From Umbilicaria muhlenbergii (taxonomy: Eukaryota > Ascomycota > Lecanoromycetes > Umbilicariales > Umbilicariaceae), in contig KK106985.1 in assembly GCA_000611775.1 (NCBI GenBank), positions 2,518,527 through 2,582,526 of the forward strand: 64,000 nt of DNA, given 5' to 3'. The notes beneath the pieces were generated by a model. It made no database searches. It was not told the DNA's origin and saw only the letters and a program-made list of their open reading frames with translations. Both the position numbers and the translations under genes were made by a program. Positions 10,435 through 21,689 of the stretch are shown here, in pieces; positions within the stretch are counted from its first letter, which is position 1; the number at the start of each line of letters is the position of its first letter.

Positions 10435-11342
10435 TCACACATACCCTACACAACCGTCAGCAAACCCCACCGTCTCCCGCACCACCCCGCGCCCCACTCA
10501 CCTTTCCTCGCCCCCTGAAAGAAGTACCTGACGATAAAGACCTGCAAGCCAGCCATGCAGACCATCATGCCACTCTCGACCACGCTAAAGTTGAAAATCC
10601 GCCTCTCGGTACTGCGCACGGTGCTGAAATTGCGGTTCTCGCGCGTGCGGAAGTACTTCTGGTTCCGGTTCACGGTCGACAGCTGCCCGGAGATCTTGGC
10701 CATGGATTCTTCCAGCGGGCCCGTCTGCTCCGGCGACGTGCCTTGTTTGCTCGGCAGTTGCGCCCGCTGCTCGTTCTCGACCTGGGAGCGGGATCGCGAC
10801 AGTGCCGAGTCAGTTCGTGAGGGGTGCTGGTGGGGGGTTCGGGGCTTGAGGGGGGGGATTGAAAAACCCCCCGGGGGGGGCAGGGGGGGGAAGTACATAC
10901 GGTGATTTCGAAATCGACAGTCTTCTCCGCGAACGTGCTCATCTCGTTGTTGAAGCAGAAGCGGAATTCGCCCGCGGCCGTGGCGGAGAAGACGAAGTCG
11001 CCCTGCCGCTCTTTCTGGTTCTCCATGATGATCTTCTCCTTCGGCCCCACGACGCTGTAGTCGATGTCGAAGGAGCCGCCCGATTGTACCTGCAGGGGGC
11101 GAATCAGGAAGTCAGTGACAGTGGTAAACCACAATCCGGCCGTATGCGCCCGGAGCAGCTGGTGGATGTCAGGGGATGGTGGAACGTACGGCGAAATAGA
11201 AGGCTAGCTTTGCACCCTTTTCCTCCACGTAGGCGAAGAAGCAGGCTTTCTCGTTCGGGCTGACCTTGTAGGTGAGGGCGGTGGCGGAGGCGAGAGAGGT
11301 GGCATAGGCCAGCAGGCCGTATGCTAAAAGGTGTAATCGCAT
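10435..11342 (-). CDS. p24/emp24 family cargo receptor (GOLD domain)
   Basis: Four exons: 11342-11190, 11089-10901, 10781-10502 and 10445-10435. Introns are 100, 119 and 56 bp, with donors GTACGT, GTATGT and GTGAGT. The product is 210 residues. Residues 1-20 are a signal peptide. Residues about 22-114 are the luminal GOLD domain, with the expected cysteine pair at 34 and 96. Residues about 120-175 form the coiled-coil region ending in YFRTRENRNFSTVRSTE. Residues about 179-201 are the membrane span, followed by the short cytosolic tail QGARKGYV that starts from an FF pair. p24 proteins cycle between ER and Golgi in COPI/COPII vesicles and help load cargo such as GPI-anchored proteins. Length and layout match intact family members. 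The tiny last exon is supported because it restores the conserved KGYV end. Intron 2 contains unusual long G and C runs. Which p24 subfamily (Erp or Erv) it belongs to is not settled. Confidence 0.93.
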
Positions 11343-12077
11343 GATGGGTAGACTGTGGAGTGTGGGCTGAGTTGCGCTGGCCTTTGTCGAAGTTGAAGCT
11401 CTACATTTCAAGGGGTGGGACGTGCACACGAGTCGCGTTTGGGGGAAATCTTGGCATCGAAAGAAGACGGAGGGTGACCGGGCTCATGATCTCATAAAAT
11501 GACTCCCCAATTTGATAATCTTACATTGATGAGTGCTCCTACACTCACCCCTCCTCTCTCGCACTCTCTCGCACAGCCTCAACCCACCGACGACGACTTC
11601 GACGGGGAAGTAACGGGAAATGGCGCGCCTCCAATTCCGGCCCCGTCCTTGAGGCATGTTCCCTTCCGTCTCCTTCAGCATCGTCACCCTTCCCTTCCTA
11701 ACCCCGGTCGTGGTCGGCGTTGTGGATGGCCAAAATTTACGGGACAGAACGACGAACATGGATATGCACGCGAATCATCTTTCATCAAGATCCCGATACC
11801 CGAAGCTCTGGCACCTGGTTTCACGATTTTCTATTCTATGAGGCATGCTAGATCGCTGAAACAAACACATGGTTCGAAAAAATCATTTGAAACGTCAACC
11901 GCACGCATAATTTCGTCTCCTCGTGATTGGTAACTTCGGAGCATCATTATTCATCCAAAGAAAGAGGCTGTGGAGGGGTTGGGTAAGGAGGTAGCAAAGG
12001 GTGAGGGAAAGGAGATGGAGCCAAGACGGAGACGAAAAAGACTGGCGACAAGCAGGGTGGAAGAGGGACAGAAAGCA
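11343..12077. other. Intergenic region upstream of the p24 gene
   Basis: It lies between the p24 start (11342) and the stop of the ankyrin gene (12078), so it holds the p24 promoter and the ankyrin 3' region. A 144-codon plus-strand frame (11499-11933) has Pro-rich, low-complexity content and no family resemblance, so I do not call it a gene. CT-rich stretches at about 11,540-11,580 could be promoter pyrimidine tracts. Confidence 0.5.
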
Positions 12078-14311
12078 TCACCCTTCTCCTCCCCCCTTGC
12101 CCTTCATCATCCTCCTTCTCTTCAGAAACTTCACCACCTCCATCTCCCCCTTCTCCTTCGCCCACTCCTCCGCTGTCCTCCCGGAGCCGTCCGGCAACTC
12201 GATATCTCCTCCCACCTTCTCAATCGCTTCTAGAACACCTCTGTACCCGTTCCCCGCCGCATAATGAATCGCCAGGTTCCCATCTGTGTTTTTAACAGAA
12301 GGGTCGCAGCCAGCATCGAGCAGCAGCGTAGCCACTTTCCCCCGCTCAGCGGCCGAAGGGTTCCACCACCTGCCTGCAAGGTAGAAACGACCAGCCCGAG
12401 CGAGCCTGATGAGGGGCGTGTTACCTCCTGAGTCAAGTAAGTTGGGATCTGCGCCGGCGTCCAAGAGAAGCGTGACGGACTCGTTGCGAGCATTCGCTCC
12501 AGCGTAGTGCAAAGCCGAAGAGCCTTGGTTGTCTTGATAGTGCACGTTGGCGCCATGGCTGAGAAGGACCTTGAGCATGGTGGCGGAGCCGATCTCCGCG
12601 GTCCAGGTCAGGGCAGGTTTGTTCCAGCGGGAGTCGGTGGCCGAGATATTGGCACCGCGGGTCAGGAGGAGGTCGACTATCTCTGGAGTGAGGCCCCAGT
12701 AGGCGGTGATAACGGGGATGCCAGTCGCTCTTGCGCCGTTGGATAGCAGGATGTTTACGAGCTGTTCTTGCGCTGTTAAGGTAGCAATGTGCAGCGGTGT
12801 AAAGCCTTTGCTGCTGGCATGAACGTCGGCACTTTGCGCCAGGAGGCTGCGGACTATTTGCGCGCGCCTCTTAGAGATGGTAGAGTGGGAGGAATCGGCG
12901 GGGAGGCCGTATGTGGAGAGCTTGTAGAAAGCCTCGAAGTCGGGGCCTCTTTTGTCGAGAAGACGGCTCATGAAGCCGTGGTTAGCTTGCATGCAAGCGT
13001 AATGTAAAGCGTTGAAGCCATCCAAATCCTTGGCTTCCAGCTTTGCCCCGAACTTGAGCAGTTGGTGGACAACGGCATCATTGCCGTTGAAGGCTGCGAG
13101 GAACAACGGTGTTAGCCCGATGCCATCCGTTATTTCGACATCGGGGTTACGTCTCAAGAGTAACTGAGTTATTGATCCAGATTCATCCTTCAATGCTGCT
13201 AAGTGAAGACACGTTGCCCGCTGATCATCTACCTCATTCACATGGGCATGATTCTTGAGCAAGAGGGTCACAGTGTCTACGTTCCCGGCACTGACTGCGC
13301 ACATTAGCGGAGTTTCACCGTCGATGTTGCGGAGATCAATGTCAAAGCCGTGGCTGAGAACGTCGCGTGTCAAGTACGCATCTTGCTTGGCTGCAAGATG
13401 GAGGGCCGTCTGACCATCTTCGTTAGCAAAGGTGTGAGCCTGCTCTTGTGCTAGCATATGCTGAATCTCGGGTTCGTAATCTTGTTTTGCCAACGTTGGC
13501 GATCGATCAAGGTCGGAGTCATCATCATAGTTTAAATTTCCATCAAAAGTTGAGGCTTGCGCAATATCCGTTGGTGAAGCCCACGGCGAGTGAGTTGGAG
13601 ACTCGATGGCGGTAGAAGCGGTTTCGAGAAACCTCGTCATGGCAAAGTTGACGTCCTTTATGTGGGAGTCGATGCCTTCAACGCCGGCTTCATTTGATGT
13701 CCCATGACCTTCGGGGCTTCCTTGTGCCATTTTCGGTTCAAGGTTGAGCTTTTTCAAGTACTGAATGATCTCAGTGGTGTCGTTCTTGATGTGGGAAGTT
13801 TTGATTCTGTTATATGTAGGCCATTAGTCTCGTGGGGAACCATGCCCAAGGAACGGGCAGAAAGACGGCATTAGTTAGTTAGGCCTTACACATTGACGAC
13901 AGCTAAGGTCATACTCAGTGTCGACCTGCCATTGCTCAACTGCTCCCCCAGCTGCTTCACATCCTTCTGAGAGAAGGACCATCTCATCCCAGCCACCCAT
14001 CTTGACGTCTTCGATTCGCCCTTTTCTTTTACGAAAGGTTTGATTTTGTCGACCAGTTCGTCCGCGGCCCTGCAGGTATTCGCAAGTGGGATATGCAAGC
14101 TCTGTGTGATCTCCGTAGGGAACTGGGAGTCCTTGTTCTCCTCGAGATACTCATTGAGGGTGCATAGGATATCGCACAGAGATCTGGATTGGTCCGAGAT
14201 ATTCTGGATCTCTTGTGGGGCATCTCGAATGCGCTCGACCAGAGTCAAAAGTTTGTTCGCTGAGTGTAATCCTATAGCTAGAAGACTGACAATCGATACA
14301 GGGTCTACCAT
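12078..14311 (-). CDS. STAND N-terminal domain fused to ankyrin repeats
   Basis: Exons 14311-13890 and 13806-12078 join over an 83 bp intron (13807-13889; donor GTAAGG, acceptor AACAG), giving 716 residues. Residues 1-140 begin MVDPVSIVSLLAIGLHSANK and continue RIRDAPQEIQNISDQ, the pattern of the fungal N-terminal domain of STAND proteins (helical, Helo-like). Residues about 150-265 are a Ser/Asp-rich linker. Residues about 271-702 carry roughly twelve ankyrin repeats (GQTALHLAAKQD, GFTPLHIATLTAQEQLVNIL, SSALHYAGANARNESVTLLL and others), one of them interrupted by RFYLAGRWWNPSAAERGK. The C-terminus is basic (KRRRMMKGKG). There is no NACHT or NB-ARC ATPase between the two parts, so this is a short NLR-like architecture: a signalling-type domain attached straight to a sensor. 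The splice join keeps the frame and gives VVNVIKTSHIKN at the junction. A role in non-self recognition is inferred from family context only. Confidence 0.85.
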
Positions 14312-14877
14312 AGTAAGTTAGTATCGCGATAGTAACAGCATCTTGGAGAGGTAAGACCGGCCTTGGGATGTGTCGATCGACGAAAGAGTAGAGTCTTCCG
14401 CTGTGGCTGAGTCTGTGTAACGCGGAGGACGCGGGGGTAGACAGCTAGCCTCGCTGGCTACTTTGGTAATGATCGCCCACATTTAAAGACTTTGATATTG
14501 CTTGGGGATTCGGTTCTTCATTAAATAGATTGGGAGATCCAACAGGTAACACTTCTCTGTGTTGGGATGTGGAGAGGGAAGTTAGGCAATCAAGAAAGGT
14601 TGCTCCCACTACGTGTGGGTAGCAGCGGCTTTCCCGAAGGTCAAAATAAGTAGTGAAAGCTTGTCGGGTGATATATCATCATTCTCTTAATATGTATTGA
14701 GCATCTGAATGGATTTCTGGAATTCTGACCAGTCACGATTCGAAACTGGGTTGATCACATGGCTTCAATTGCCATGGCCACCGTGACGTGTGGAGATAGC
14801 TACCTTATGTGACAATAATGGTTTGGGCTTACAGAGTTGATAGCTAAGGAAGGTAGACAGGATATCAAGGAATTGAT

Positions 14878-14926
14878 GCCTGAGGGAACTCTCGTGAGGC
14901 CCTGCGTCACGAGAGTTACGTCAGGC
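14878..14926. repeat. Strong hairpin, 20 bp arms
   Basis: The left arm at 14878-14897 and right arm at 14907-14926 are reverse complements at 18 of 20 positions (core AACTCTCGTGA), separated by a 9-base loop. It sits just upstream of the dispersed repeat at 14955. It could be the terminal structure of a mobile element or a transcript terminator-like fold. Confidence 0.75.
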
Positions 14927-14954
14927 AGCAGCTTCAGTGGGAGATGCCTAACTA

Positions 14955-15040
14955 TAAGGCCATGAGTGAGGGGCTTGAACCCTGAAACTCACCCTGAAAT
15001 CTGACGCCTGAGAGCTGACAGCAGCTAAATTCAACACTTC
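14955..15040. repeat. Dispersed repeat, copy 1
   Basis: This segment contains GAGGGGCTTGAACCCTGAAA followed by CTCACCCTGAAATCTGA and GCTGACAGC. A second, more AT-shifted copy with the same order of words lies at about 19265-19360. The differences between the two are mostly C/T or G/A, so the copy here looks like the better preserved member. Confidence 0.6.
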
Positions 15041-15580
15041 CTCTCACTGGAGGCTCCCCAAAATCCCCCAATTTTTAACCCTCAACAAGGCCATATCACG
15101 ACCCTACCAGGCTCAAAATTGTCATGGCATGGTGTCATTTCCAGAGTTGACGTTTGATGGAGTTTGCTGCCGGTAAGGATGATGACACAAGAAGCATGAA
15201 AGGTTGCAACTGTGATGAGAAATCTTTCAAACTGAGGTCAGTGGTGTTGGAGCTGGAAGTGATCATTGCAGCTGAGTAGCGTAGCGCTTCAAATGCAGGT
15301 CTGAGCGAACAGTAACAAAATGAGAAGCAGGCTGTGTGAGGGTACTACAGACTACCTTAATAATGACCTGCACATGACTGTGAAAGAGCAACGTAAAGGT
15401 TCCTGGAAATTAGGCAGGCAGCAGCTGACCCCCTCAGGAGGCGCGGTCACCCAGGATCACCCCCGGGATCACCCAAGTCACGCAACAATCACCCAGGTCG
15501 CGCGACCATAAGGCAGCGCTCACCCTGGTCTCCATGCGGGGTGAGGCCGGCACAGATTACCTTACTGATGCCTTGGTTCT

Positions 15581-15628
15581 AGCTGCATGTAAGCGCTCAG
15601 CTGGGTATGTACCTGAGGCGGCGCATGA
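15581..15628. repeat. Direct repeat, left copy
   Basis: It begins AGCTGCATGTAAGCGCTCAG and ends in ACCTGAGGCGGCGCATGA. A near-identical copy lies about 370 bp downstream. CpG sites are intact in both. Confidence 0.8.
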
Positions 15629-15948
15629 CCCTGCCTTCAGGCCTGCCTCCTTCATCTCCCTCACGTTGAGCGGCGAAGCTCAGCCCGTCAGATATCCCTC
15701 CCCGGCAGATCATGTCCCCCAAATGACCAACACACGGGTGATCGACACTCCGGTGACCCACACTCAGATGACTGACCACTCAGGGGGCACTGACGACCCC
15801 GGGAGGCGGCTCAGGCGACAGCACATGCGGGCAACGCGAGGGGCGCGTTGCCGGTCCAGGACAGGGCTAACCGGAAGGGGAGGCGCACCGCGGGAATACT
15901 CAGGTGTCAGTTCAGATTCCTGCCTGCTGATACGAGCCTGAACCTGGT

Positions 15949-15993
15949 AGCTGCATGTAAGCGCTCAGCTGAGTACCTGAGGCGGCGCATGAG
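15949..15993. repeat. Direct repeat, right copy
   Basis: This matches the left copy at 15581 over its full length apart from a gap of a few bases in the middle. The two copies bracket a GC-richer block of about 320 bp. Confidence 0.8.
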
Positions 15994-16522
15994 CCAACAC
16001 AAGGGTCAGGAAGCAATGTGCTAAAGCAGCTATGTTTACAATTCCAGCGTTAGGACCAAAAGGAGCCACAACTGGGTTCATGGGAGCCTAAAACGGCACC
16101 GCAGCCATCACTTAATGGAGCAATATTAACAAGACCCATGAGATACTGCGCTTCTCGCGCGTCCGACTCTTGTATGGCAAGTGTACTTTTTCGCTCAATC
16201 AGGCTTAGCGTTCTGTTAAAGCAGCTGGGGTCATACAGCTGTTCTACAATGCATTAACTCATACGCGCAAATCAAAATAACTTTACACACTATTGCTCAA
16301 TCTTTTTCAGGGGGCTGCACAGTCCTATGGGTCGCATGTGAGTGTTCTGTACATTGATTGACATCCGTCAAAACACGCAACGCCGCACCGTAGGCGCAAA
16401 TTGAATCATTGGATAGCAGTACGGCGTTCTCATGGCAGCTTGAACCTATGGAATGAGACCAGACAGTGAGGATACGTGAGTTGCAGCTATCATTCTCTTT
16501 GCACGATCATCATGCCTCACCT

Positions 16523-17806
16523 TTACTCATCTGCTGGAGAACTACTCTCAATGTAATCCTCATCCTGCCTTGTCATCCTCTTGGCAACCCTTTCCTCCTC
16601 TTCTAAAAGCCTTCGCTCATCATCTGATTTTAACTCCTCCGGCGGTGTCTTCTGCCTCGGTCGCTTCCTCGCTCCTGGCTTCAACTGCATCATCTTCCCC
16701 TTCCTCTCCTTGACTAGCTTCGCTTTAGCTTCAGCACGCGTGACGAAATCGTATAAGGTAGATGAGGAGATGAAGACGCGGTGGTTCATGGTGTCAGGGT
16801 TCTCAATTAGAGCTTCACTCGCGAAGTCTTTGAGTTGGAGTCCAAGGCCAGTGGCTGGGTCAGTGGCCAGGGTTCCGAGGTCATCGCGAAATTCCTGTGC
16901 AGGTTCATCTTAGTGACGGCATCAGACAAACTTGGGTATGATTAGAGACTCACCTGATCCACAACGGTCTGCAAGGATACCAGGTCCTCCCGCCCATCTC
17001 TTTGCTCCACATATTGTGGCCGCCACACCGAGATCGTTGCCTTCTTTGACTGTTTATATTCAATATTCAAGCCGATTACTACGCGAATATTTCCATCTGA
17101 GCCCAGGATATAGTCCTCAGCCAAGTCCTTCAACTCTTTCTCCTTCTGCGAGAACGACAATTCGATGATAATGCCCGGCCATTGCGCATCCAGATGTGAA
17201 AACGCCGCATCCGGTTCGTGGGCATCATACTTCGATGAAGCCGTCTCCTCTCCATCCCCACCACTAGCCTCTCCCTCGTCCCTCACCTCATCCGCTGGGA
17301 ACTGCAACCGGGGTGACCCCTGATGACTGACATTCTTCGCAAATTCCGCCGCCTCGCCCGTCCCTGTGGCGATTATTCCCAACTGTCGTTGAATCTCGAA
17401 TACGACGCTAGAACAGAAGAACTCGTGTGTAGTTGTTGGCATCCGAAGCACGAATCTCTCGCTCCTTGAGAAGTAGTCATATCTATTCGTGACGCTCTGA
17501 TTAGCAAGAGCTGGCATGTGCGGCCAGTGAGAGGTATCCACACCGAACTTTTTCCTCAAAGAAGCTCCACAGCGACTCATCAGCTTTGAGGAGTGCGATC
17601 AGCTGTTCGAATTCACCAGGGAGGAATTGAAAGACGATCCACGGCTGGTCTGAGGGGTTGAGACCGACCTGGCGAAGGCGGAGGTGTCTGATGATGCAGG
17701 AAGCTTGGTTCGTCGGCTTCAAGGCTTTAGTGTCAGTTGGCGGGGGTGTCAAGGGCGAGTTGACGAAGCTCTCAGGAGGGGTGGCTAGAGTTGGGTTTTT
17801 CGACAT
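16523..17806 (-). CDS. Uma2/PD-(D/E)XK-like fungal dispersed family protein
   Basis: Three exons, 17806-17544, 17482-16954 and 16894-16523, with 61 and 59 bp introns (donors GTGTGG and GTGAGT; acceptors AATAG and CACAG), give 387 residues. The start at MSKNPTLATPPESF fits the family's short Pro/Thr-rich N-terminus. An upstream in-frame ATG at 17854 is possible but less likely. Domain signs in order: an N-terminal helical part (RHLRLRQVGLNP), then YDYFSRSERFVLRMPTTTHE, then a linker, then PDAAFSHLDAQWPGIIIELS, FSQKEKELKDLAEDYILGSD and RVVIGLNIEY. The PD...E-x-S pattern resembles Uma2-type PD-(D/E)XK nuclease folds. A C-terminal basic, acidic and Glu-rich tail (KKRPRQKTPPEE-like) ends the protein. 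Members of this uncharacterised family are numerous and scattered in Pezizomycotina genomes. Nuclease activity is not established. The gene sits next to the AT-rich block and still looks intact. Confidence 0.8.
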
Positions 17807-18049
17807 TACCAAACAGAACGACGCTGTCACATCAGAGTGAGAAATGGTGGTCATAAACGTCGATGGCTGATGGCTGTGTTGAGTGATGAGCGACAAGCTT
17901 TGTTGCCTCAGTCACTCAGACCCCCCTGCCTCAGCTAGGACTAGCCGGGCCCTAATGCCCTTTGGGATTAGCTACAAACGCTGACTGTGTGCGTTTTCCG
18001 GGGAGGGTCTGAGGGCGTAATTCTAAAAACAGGCCAGAAAACGCTTCAT
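17807..18049. other. Upstream region of the Uma2-like gene, ending at the composition boundary
   Basis: It still has balanced composition (CCGGGCCC, CCGGGG). It includes the first copy (18036-18049) of a 14 bp direct repeat, AGAAAACGCTTCAT, whose second copy is at 18083-18096. Beyond this point CpG nearly vanishes and AT content rises sharply. Confidence 0.6.
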
Positions 18050-20028
18050 TTAGCTGTACACACACTCATTATGACTGTATATAGAAAACGCTTCATGTCA
18101 AAATCTCAAGTCGTGGAGGCGCAACAGTCACACAAAATCAATCACATTTTTGTTATTTAATGTTACAACTGTAATAAATTATATAATGGCTGCTTTATCT
18201 AATGCTATAGTCAGTATTTCAAAAAAGTGTCTTGTTATTGAACAGTTTCTTAAGTCTTCACAGAGTGTACTTTTCAGTTCAAAACAGTGACCTTATACCT
18301 CAAAAACTAGATGATCACACTCTCTCAAAATTGCTTCATCATTTGAACTCATTGATAGCAGCCTCTGAACTGAGTTATATAAAAATCCCTAGCACTGAAT
18401 CTTCTGTGTGATGAAAATGTAAAGATTTTGCATAACTTCTGCATAGTTTTGTGCATAACATGCACAAAACTTATGACGCGCAGAAAACAGCAGTGAAAAC
18501 AGCAGTGAAAACAGCAGCAAAGACAACAGAAAAGACAGCAGAACAGTGACAGAAAATAAGTGTAAAAAGATAAGTTCTCAACATGTGAGAAGTTTGTTTA
18601 TGTTTTTAATTACTAAATAGAAAACAAGTATTTCTCAGATGTACACAGCAGAAATATCTGAGCATTGCATTAAACTTAAATTACATGTCTGAAAGTAATT
18701 TTAACCTGTAATTATTAATAACATGCTCAGACTTTATGAAGAAAAGTTATCTGAACAGGTTAACTTCATGATTTTGTCAGAGTGATGTGCATTAACAAGT
18801 CTTTTCAGAATGAGGTTTGAGTTAACTGAGATAAAAGCTTTAAGGTACAGGTTCATCTATTAGTAAAGTAAGTGTCATGACTTTACTTTACACAGCTTCA
18901 AACATCATATCTCAGATTATCATCAAATTTAAAAAATAATTTATTCAATCAAAGAGAAGTTCAAGCTTTATTTAAATAAAATATCATCTCAAGGAAGGTC
19001 ACTATCTAGAAATGAACATCTTAAGATCAGTTCAAGAAGCAGGAAAATTTCTGAACTCTTAAACTTCAAGACAGAAGAAGTGACTCAATAAGATTATTAT
19101 TTCACAACAGAATTACAGCAACAAGATTATCTTAGAAAGTGAACATGTGTAGCATTTAATCTGCTTATTATTCTTCTTCAAGAACTCTGAATATAGAAAA
19201 TGTGAGTTTTAATTTATTATATTCAGACATTCATCAAGTTGAAATTCATTACAATCAAGGCTTACTGTATATGATCATGACTGAGGGGCTTGATCCCTGA
19301 AATTCACCCTGATATGTGACAATATACATGACAGCTGAGGCTGACAGCTGCATTTTCAACAAGTTATAATGAAGCTGAAGAAGAGTAAAAAATTTAATTA
19401 AAATCTGATTATCTGTATATCTCATCACAGTGCATAACTTAAGAGGGTAACATTCTACACTCAATGTTTATGCACTCAAGCCCTGACACAAAGCTAAACT
19501 TGAAGCAATATTTATCAGAGTTTACATAATAAGATAAATATGTGACACTGAAAAATGTACACTTATTAAGAAGCTTGAGAATAAAAGTATAAACTCTCTG
19601 CTGAACAGTTTAAACACACAGTCAATTTAACAAAGTTCAATTATATAAAGAGTCAAATCAAGTTTGCTCTTTTTAGTTTAAAAAACTAAAAGACTTTCTG
19701 AGTTTAAAATCATCAGAGAAGCTGAAGAAGAAAGTCTCTGAGTCTGAAAATTAACAAATCTCAGATAAGATTTTAAGAATCTGAAGAGAGAATCAGAAAA
19801 CTCTCACTGCAACAGCAGATATTAAGAATTTCTGAGTTTATCTTAAAGTTTATAAACAATCAGCACATTTACTGATAAACAGTGAGTGCATAAAAAAATT
19901 TATAAGCTCTTTATTCATTACAAAACATGTAATACAGATTCATAAAAAAGCAAACTGTTACTAACTGCTAAAATTTAATAAAACTCATATAAACTAAACT
20001 GTACTCAATTAAGATTAGTGCATTAAGG
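18050..20028. other. AT-rich region, no element identified
   Basis: There are no long frames and no recognisable retroelement motif. Simple runs such as repeated CAGCAGTGAAAACAG words occur at 18481-18545. A dispersed repeat copy lies at about 19265-19360. It is probably an old mobile-element remnant beyond recognition by eye. Confidence 0.5.
19265..19360. repeat. Dispersed repeat, copy 2
   Basis: This carries GAGGGGCTTGATCCCTGAAA and TTCACCCTGATA, then a GACAGCTG word and a TTCAAC end. The order is the same as at 14955-15040 in the gene region. It is the eroded member of the pair. Confidence 0.6.
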
Positions 20029-20363
20029 TGTCAGAATCATCATATAATAATATGACAATATAATATTATAATATAACATCATATGATGTTATCATTTAAA
20101 TATGATGACTCAGCGCCTAACACTTTAACATTAAGTGAAAACTTTTCATAAGCAGGTTTAAAAACCTGCTTCTTCAGTGATTAGTTTTCTCACTTAATAA
20201 AAGACATACATCACTGCATTAATTTTACTGTGATTATATTGCTTATAACACCCTGTTTAACACTTATATAATGATCATTATAGATCAGCTTTTTACATAC
20301 TGATCACTTTTTACCTTCAGATGAATGACCACATTGAAAGCATAAAACATGATGATATCAACA
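20029..20363 (+). repeat. LTR of family A (5' LTR of a plus-strand fragment)
   Basis: The repeat starts TGTCAGAATCATCATATAAT and ends in ATATCAACA. The same sequence, in either orientation, lies at 32034-32312, 52720-53048 and 58512-58857. Shared landmarks are GATGACTCAGCGCCTA and the CAGTGAT..TTTTCTCACT block. It is followed by the same internal sequence as the 58.5 kb copy. Confidence 0.8.
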
Positions 20364-21680
20364 CTTCAATTTTATCAAGTCAGTGTTACAGCTCCTGCAT
20401 TATAATATTAGCAAAGTATGCAGTGTAAATGTACATATGATACTGCTCACCTTGCTCACCTGTTGAGCATGCTGAGCATGAAGTGTTACATCATGTTGCT
20501 CACCTTGCTCATCATGATGAGCATGATGAGCACACTAAGCACATGAGTCTCCTATAATTTATATAATCACAGGTAGATTCATAGTTTGAAGCTCATACTC
20601 AACTCATGTATCAAAGACAATCTACTAGTTCTATCTTTCAGTACTATTCATGATTACTTGTGATATGAACAGTTCAGTGAATGACAGTACTACTTTAATC
20701 ACTATGACATCACTCATTACAGTCAGTGAAACAGTTAATAATCACATTGAAACAGATTCTTTAATTAACAGGTTTACATTATTAATCATTAACATCTTTA
20801 CTTCTAACATCATTAATGATAATGATGAACATATTAATGTAAACAATTCTGATGACTTCATTAAAGACTTTAAAACAGTCACTGCTCATAATTAAAAAGT
20901 CATTAAGTGTTAATGATTATAATTATGATGTGTACAATAAGAAATTGAGTTTAAAAATAATAAAAAAAAGCTCTGAAAGTTTAATTAACATTTGTAAAAA
21001 GATTCTTCAATTATGATAAACTCAGAAAATGATGCAGGCTTGTCACACAAATTATGATATTAAGTTATAACAGACATCACTTCTTCTCCTTTTTAACACT
21101 TTATAAAGTCATGAAAGCCTCACCTTTATGCAAAAAATGTTAAATTTATTAAATGAAGACTTCAGAAATACTTAAATGAAATTAATCAAAACTGAAAGCT
21201 GCTGTTAAAGTAATTTTTTACTGAATGAAATTTTATTGTCTGAGCAAGCACTTACTTAAAGAAAACAGTCATGAGTGACTGACAGAAGTAAAAAAAGCAG
21301 TATAATCACATCTGAATCATTTATAATAATTACTTAAAAGTATTAAAGAAGAACTTATCCTCTGATGAAGATATAAATAAATAAAATATCATCACTTTTA
21401 ATGTAGTTAAATTTTGTAATCATGATACAATCATCTTTTAATATGACAGATTATTAAAACTCTATTACTTTCTTTCAATTTCACATAAAGAGATTGATGA
21501 GACACTCATTTAAAATTATTAATGAATAAAGCTTTCACATCACATCCTGACTGTCAAGATCAAGCATAGAGTGAGTTATATGAATATGAGTAAATTAAGA
21601 TTCTAAACTAAAGGATGAAGAAGGTACAGGATTTATGCAACATAAATAAACTGCTCACTTAAGCATAAGGCTGATGTTAA
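20364..21680 (+). mobile_element. Family A internal fragment, broken
   Basis: Internal sequence after the LTR matches the minus-strand copy that runs down from 58511, including the segment encoding SLINICKKILQL in both copies. A solo LTR of family B is inserted at 20384-20721. The fragment stops matching near 21.65-21.7 kb, where a minus-strand gypsy remnant begins. It is clearly broken many times over. Confidence 0.6.
20384..20721 (+). repeat. Solo LTR of family B inside family A
   Basis: It begins TGTTACAGCTCCTGC and ends ACATCACTCATTACA, matching the 345 bp LTRs at 33596 and 39630 (shared AGATTCATAG and TCTACTAGTTCTATCTTT words). It is flanked by an exact 5 bp target duplication, GTCAG at 20379-20383 and 20722-20726. 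The copy at 58.5 kb shows the uninterrupted site. Confidence 0.85.
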
Positions 21681-21689
21681 ACTTTAAGT

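Larger units (their letters stand above)
14312..16522. other. Intergenic region with repeats, no gene recognised
   Basis: It holds the divergent promoter side of the STAND-ankyrin gene, a hairpin (14878-14926), a dispersed repeat (about 14955-15040) and a CpG-retaining stretch (about 15,420-16,000) with a direct repeat. Frames at 15320-15511 and 15534-15941 lie in this stretch but have no family resemblance and contain no intron signals. Several ATCACCCA-like words recur at 15445-15500. The whole may be a mobile-element remnant, less eroded than those beyond 18 kb. Confidence 0.5.

Noticed and set aside
12001-12264. Plus-strand frames opposite the ankyrin gene
   Set aside because: Antisense shadows of a well-supported spliced gene.
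15534-15941. 135-codon frame in the CpG-retaining block
   Set aside because: Composition-driven open frame in a GC-rich stretch, partly made of the direct repeat; no homology recognised.
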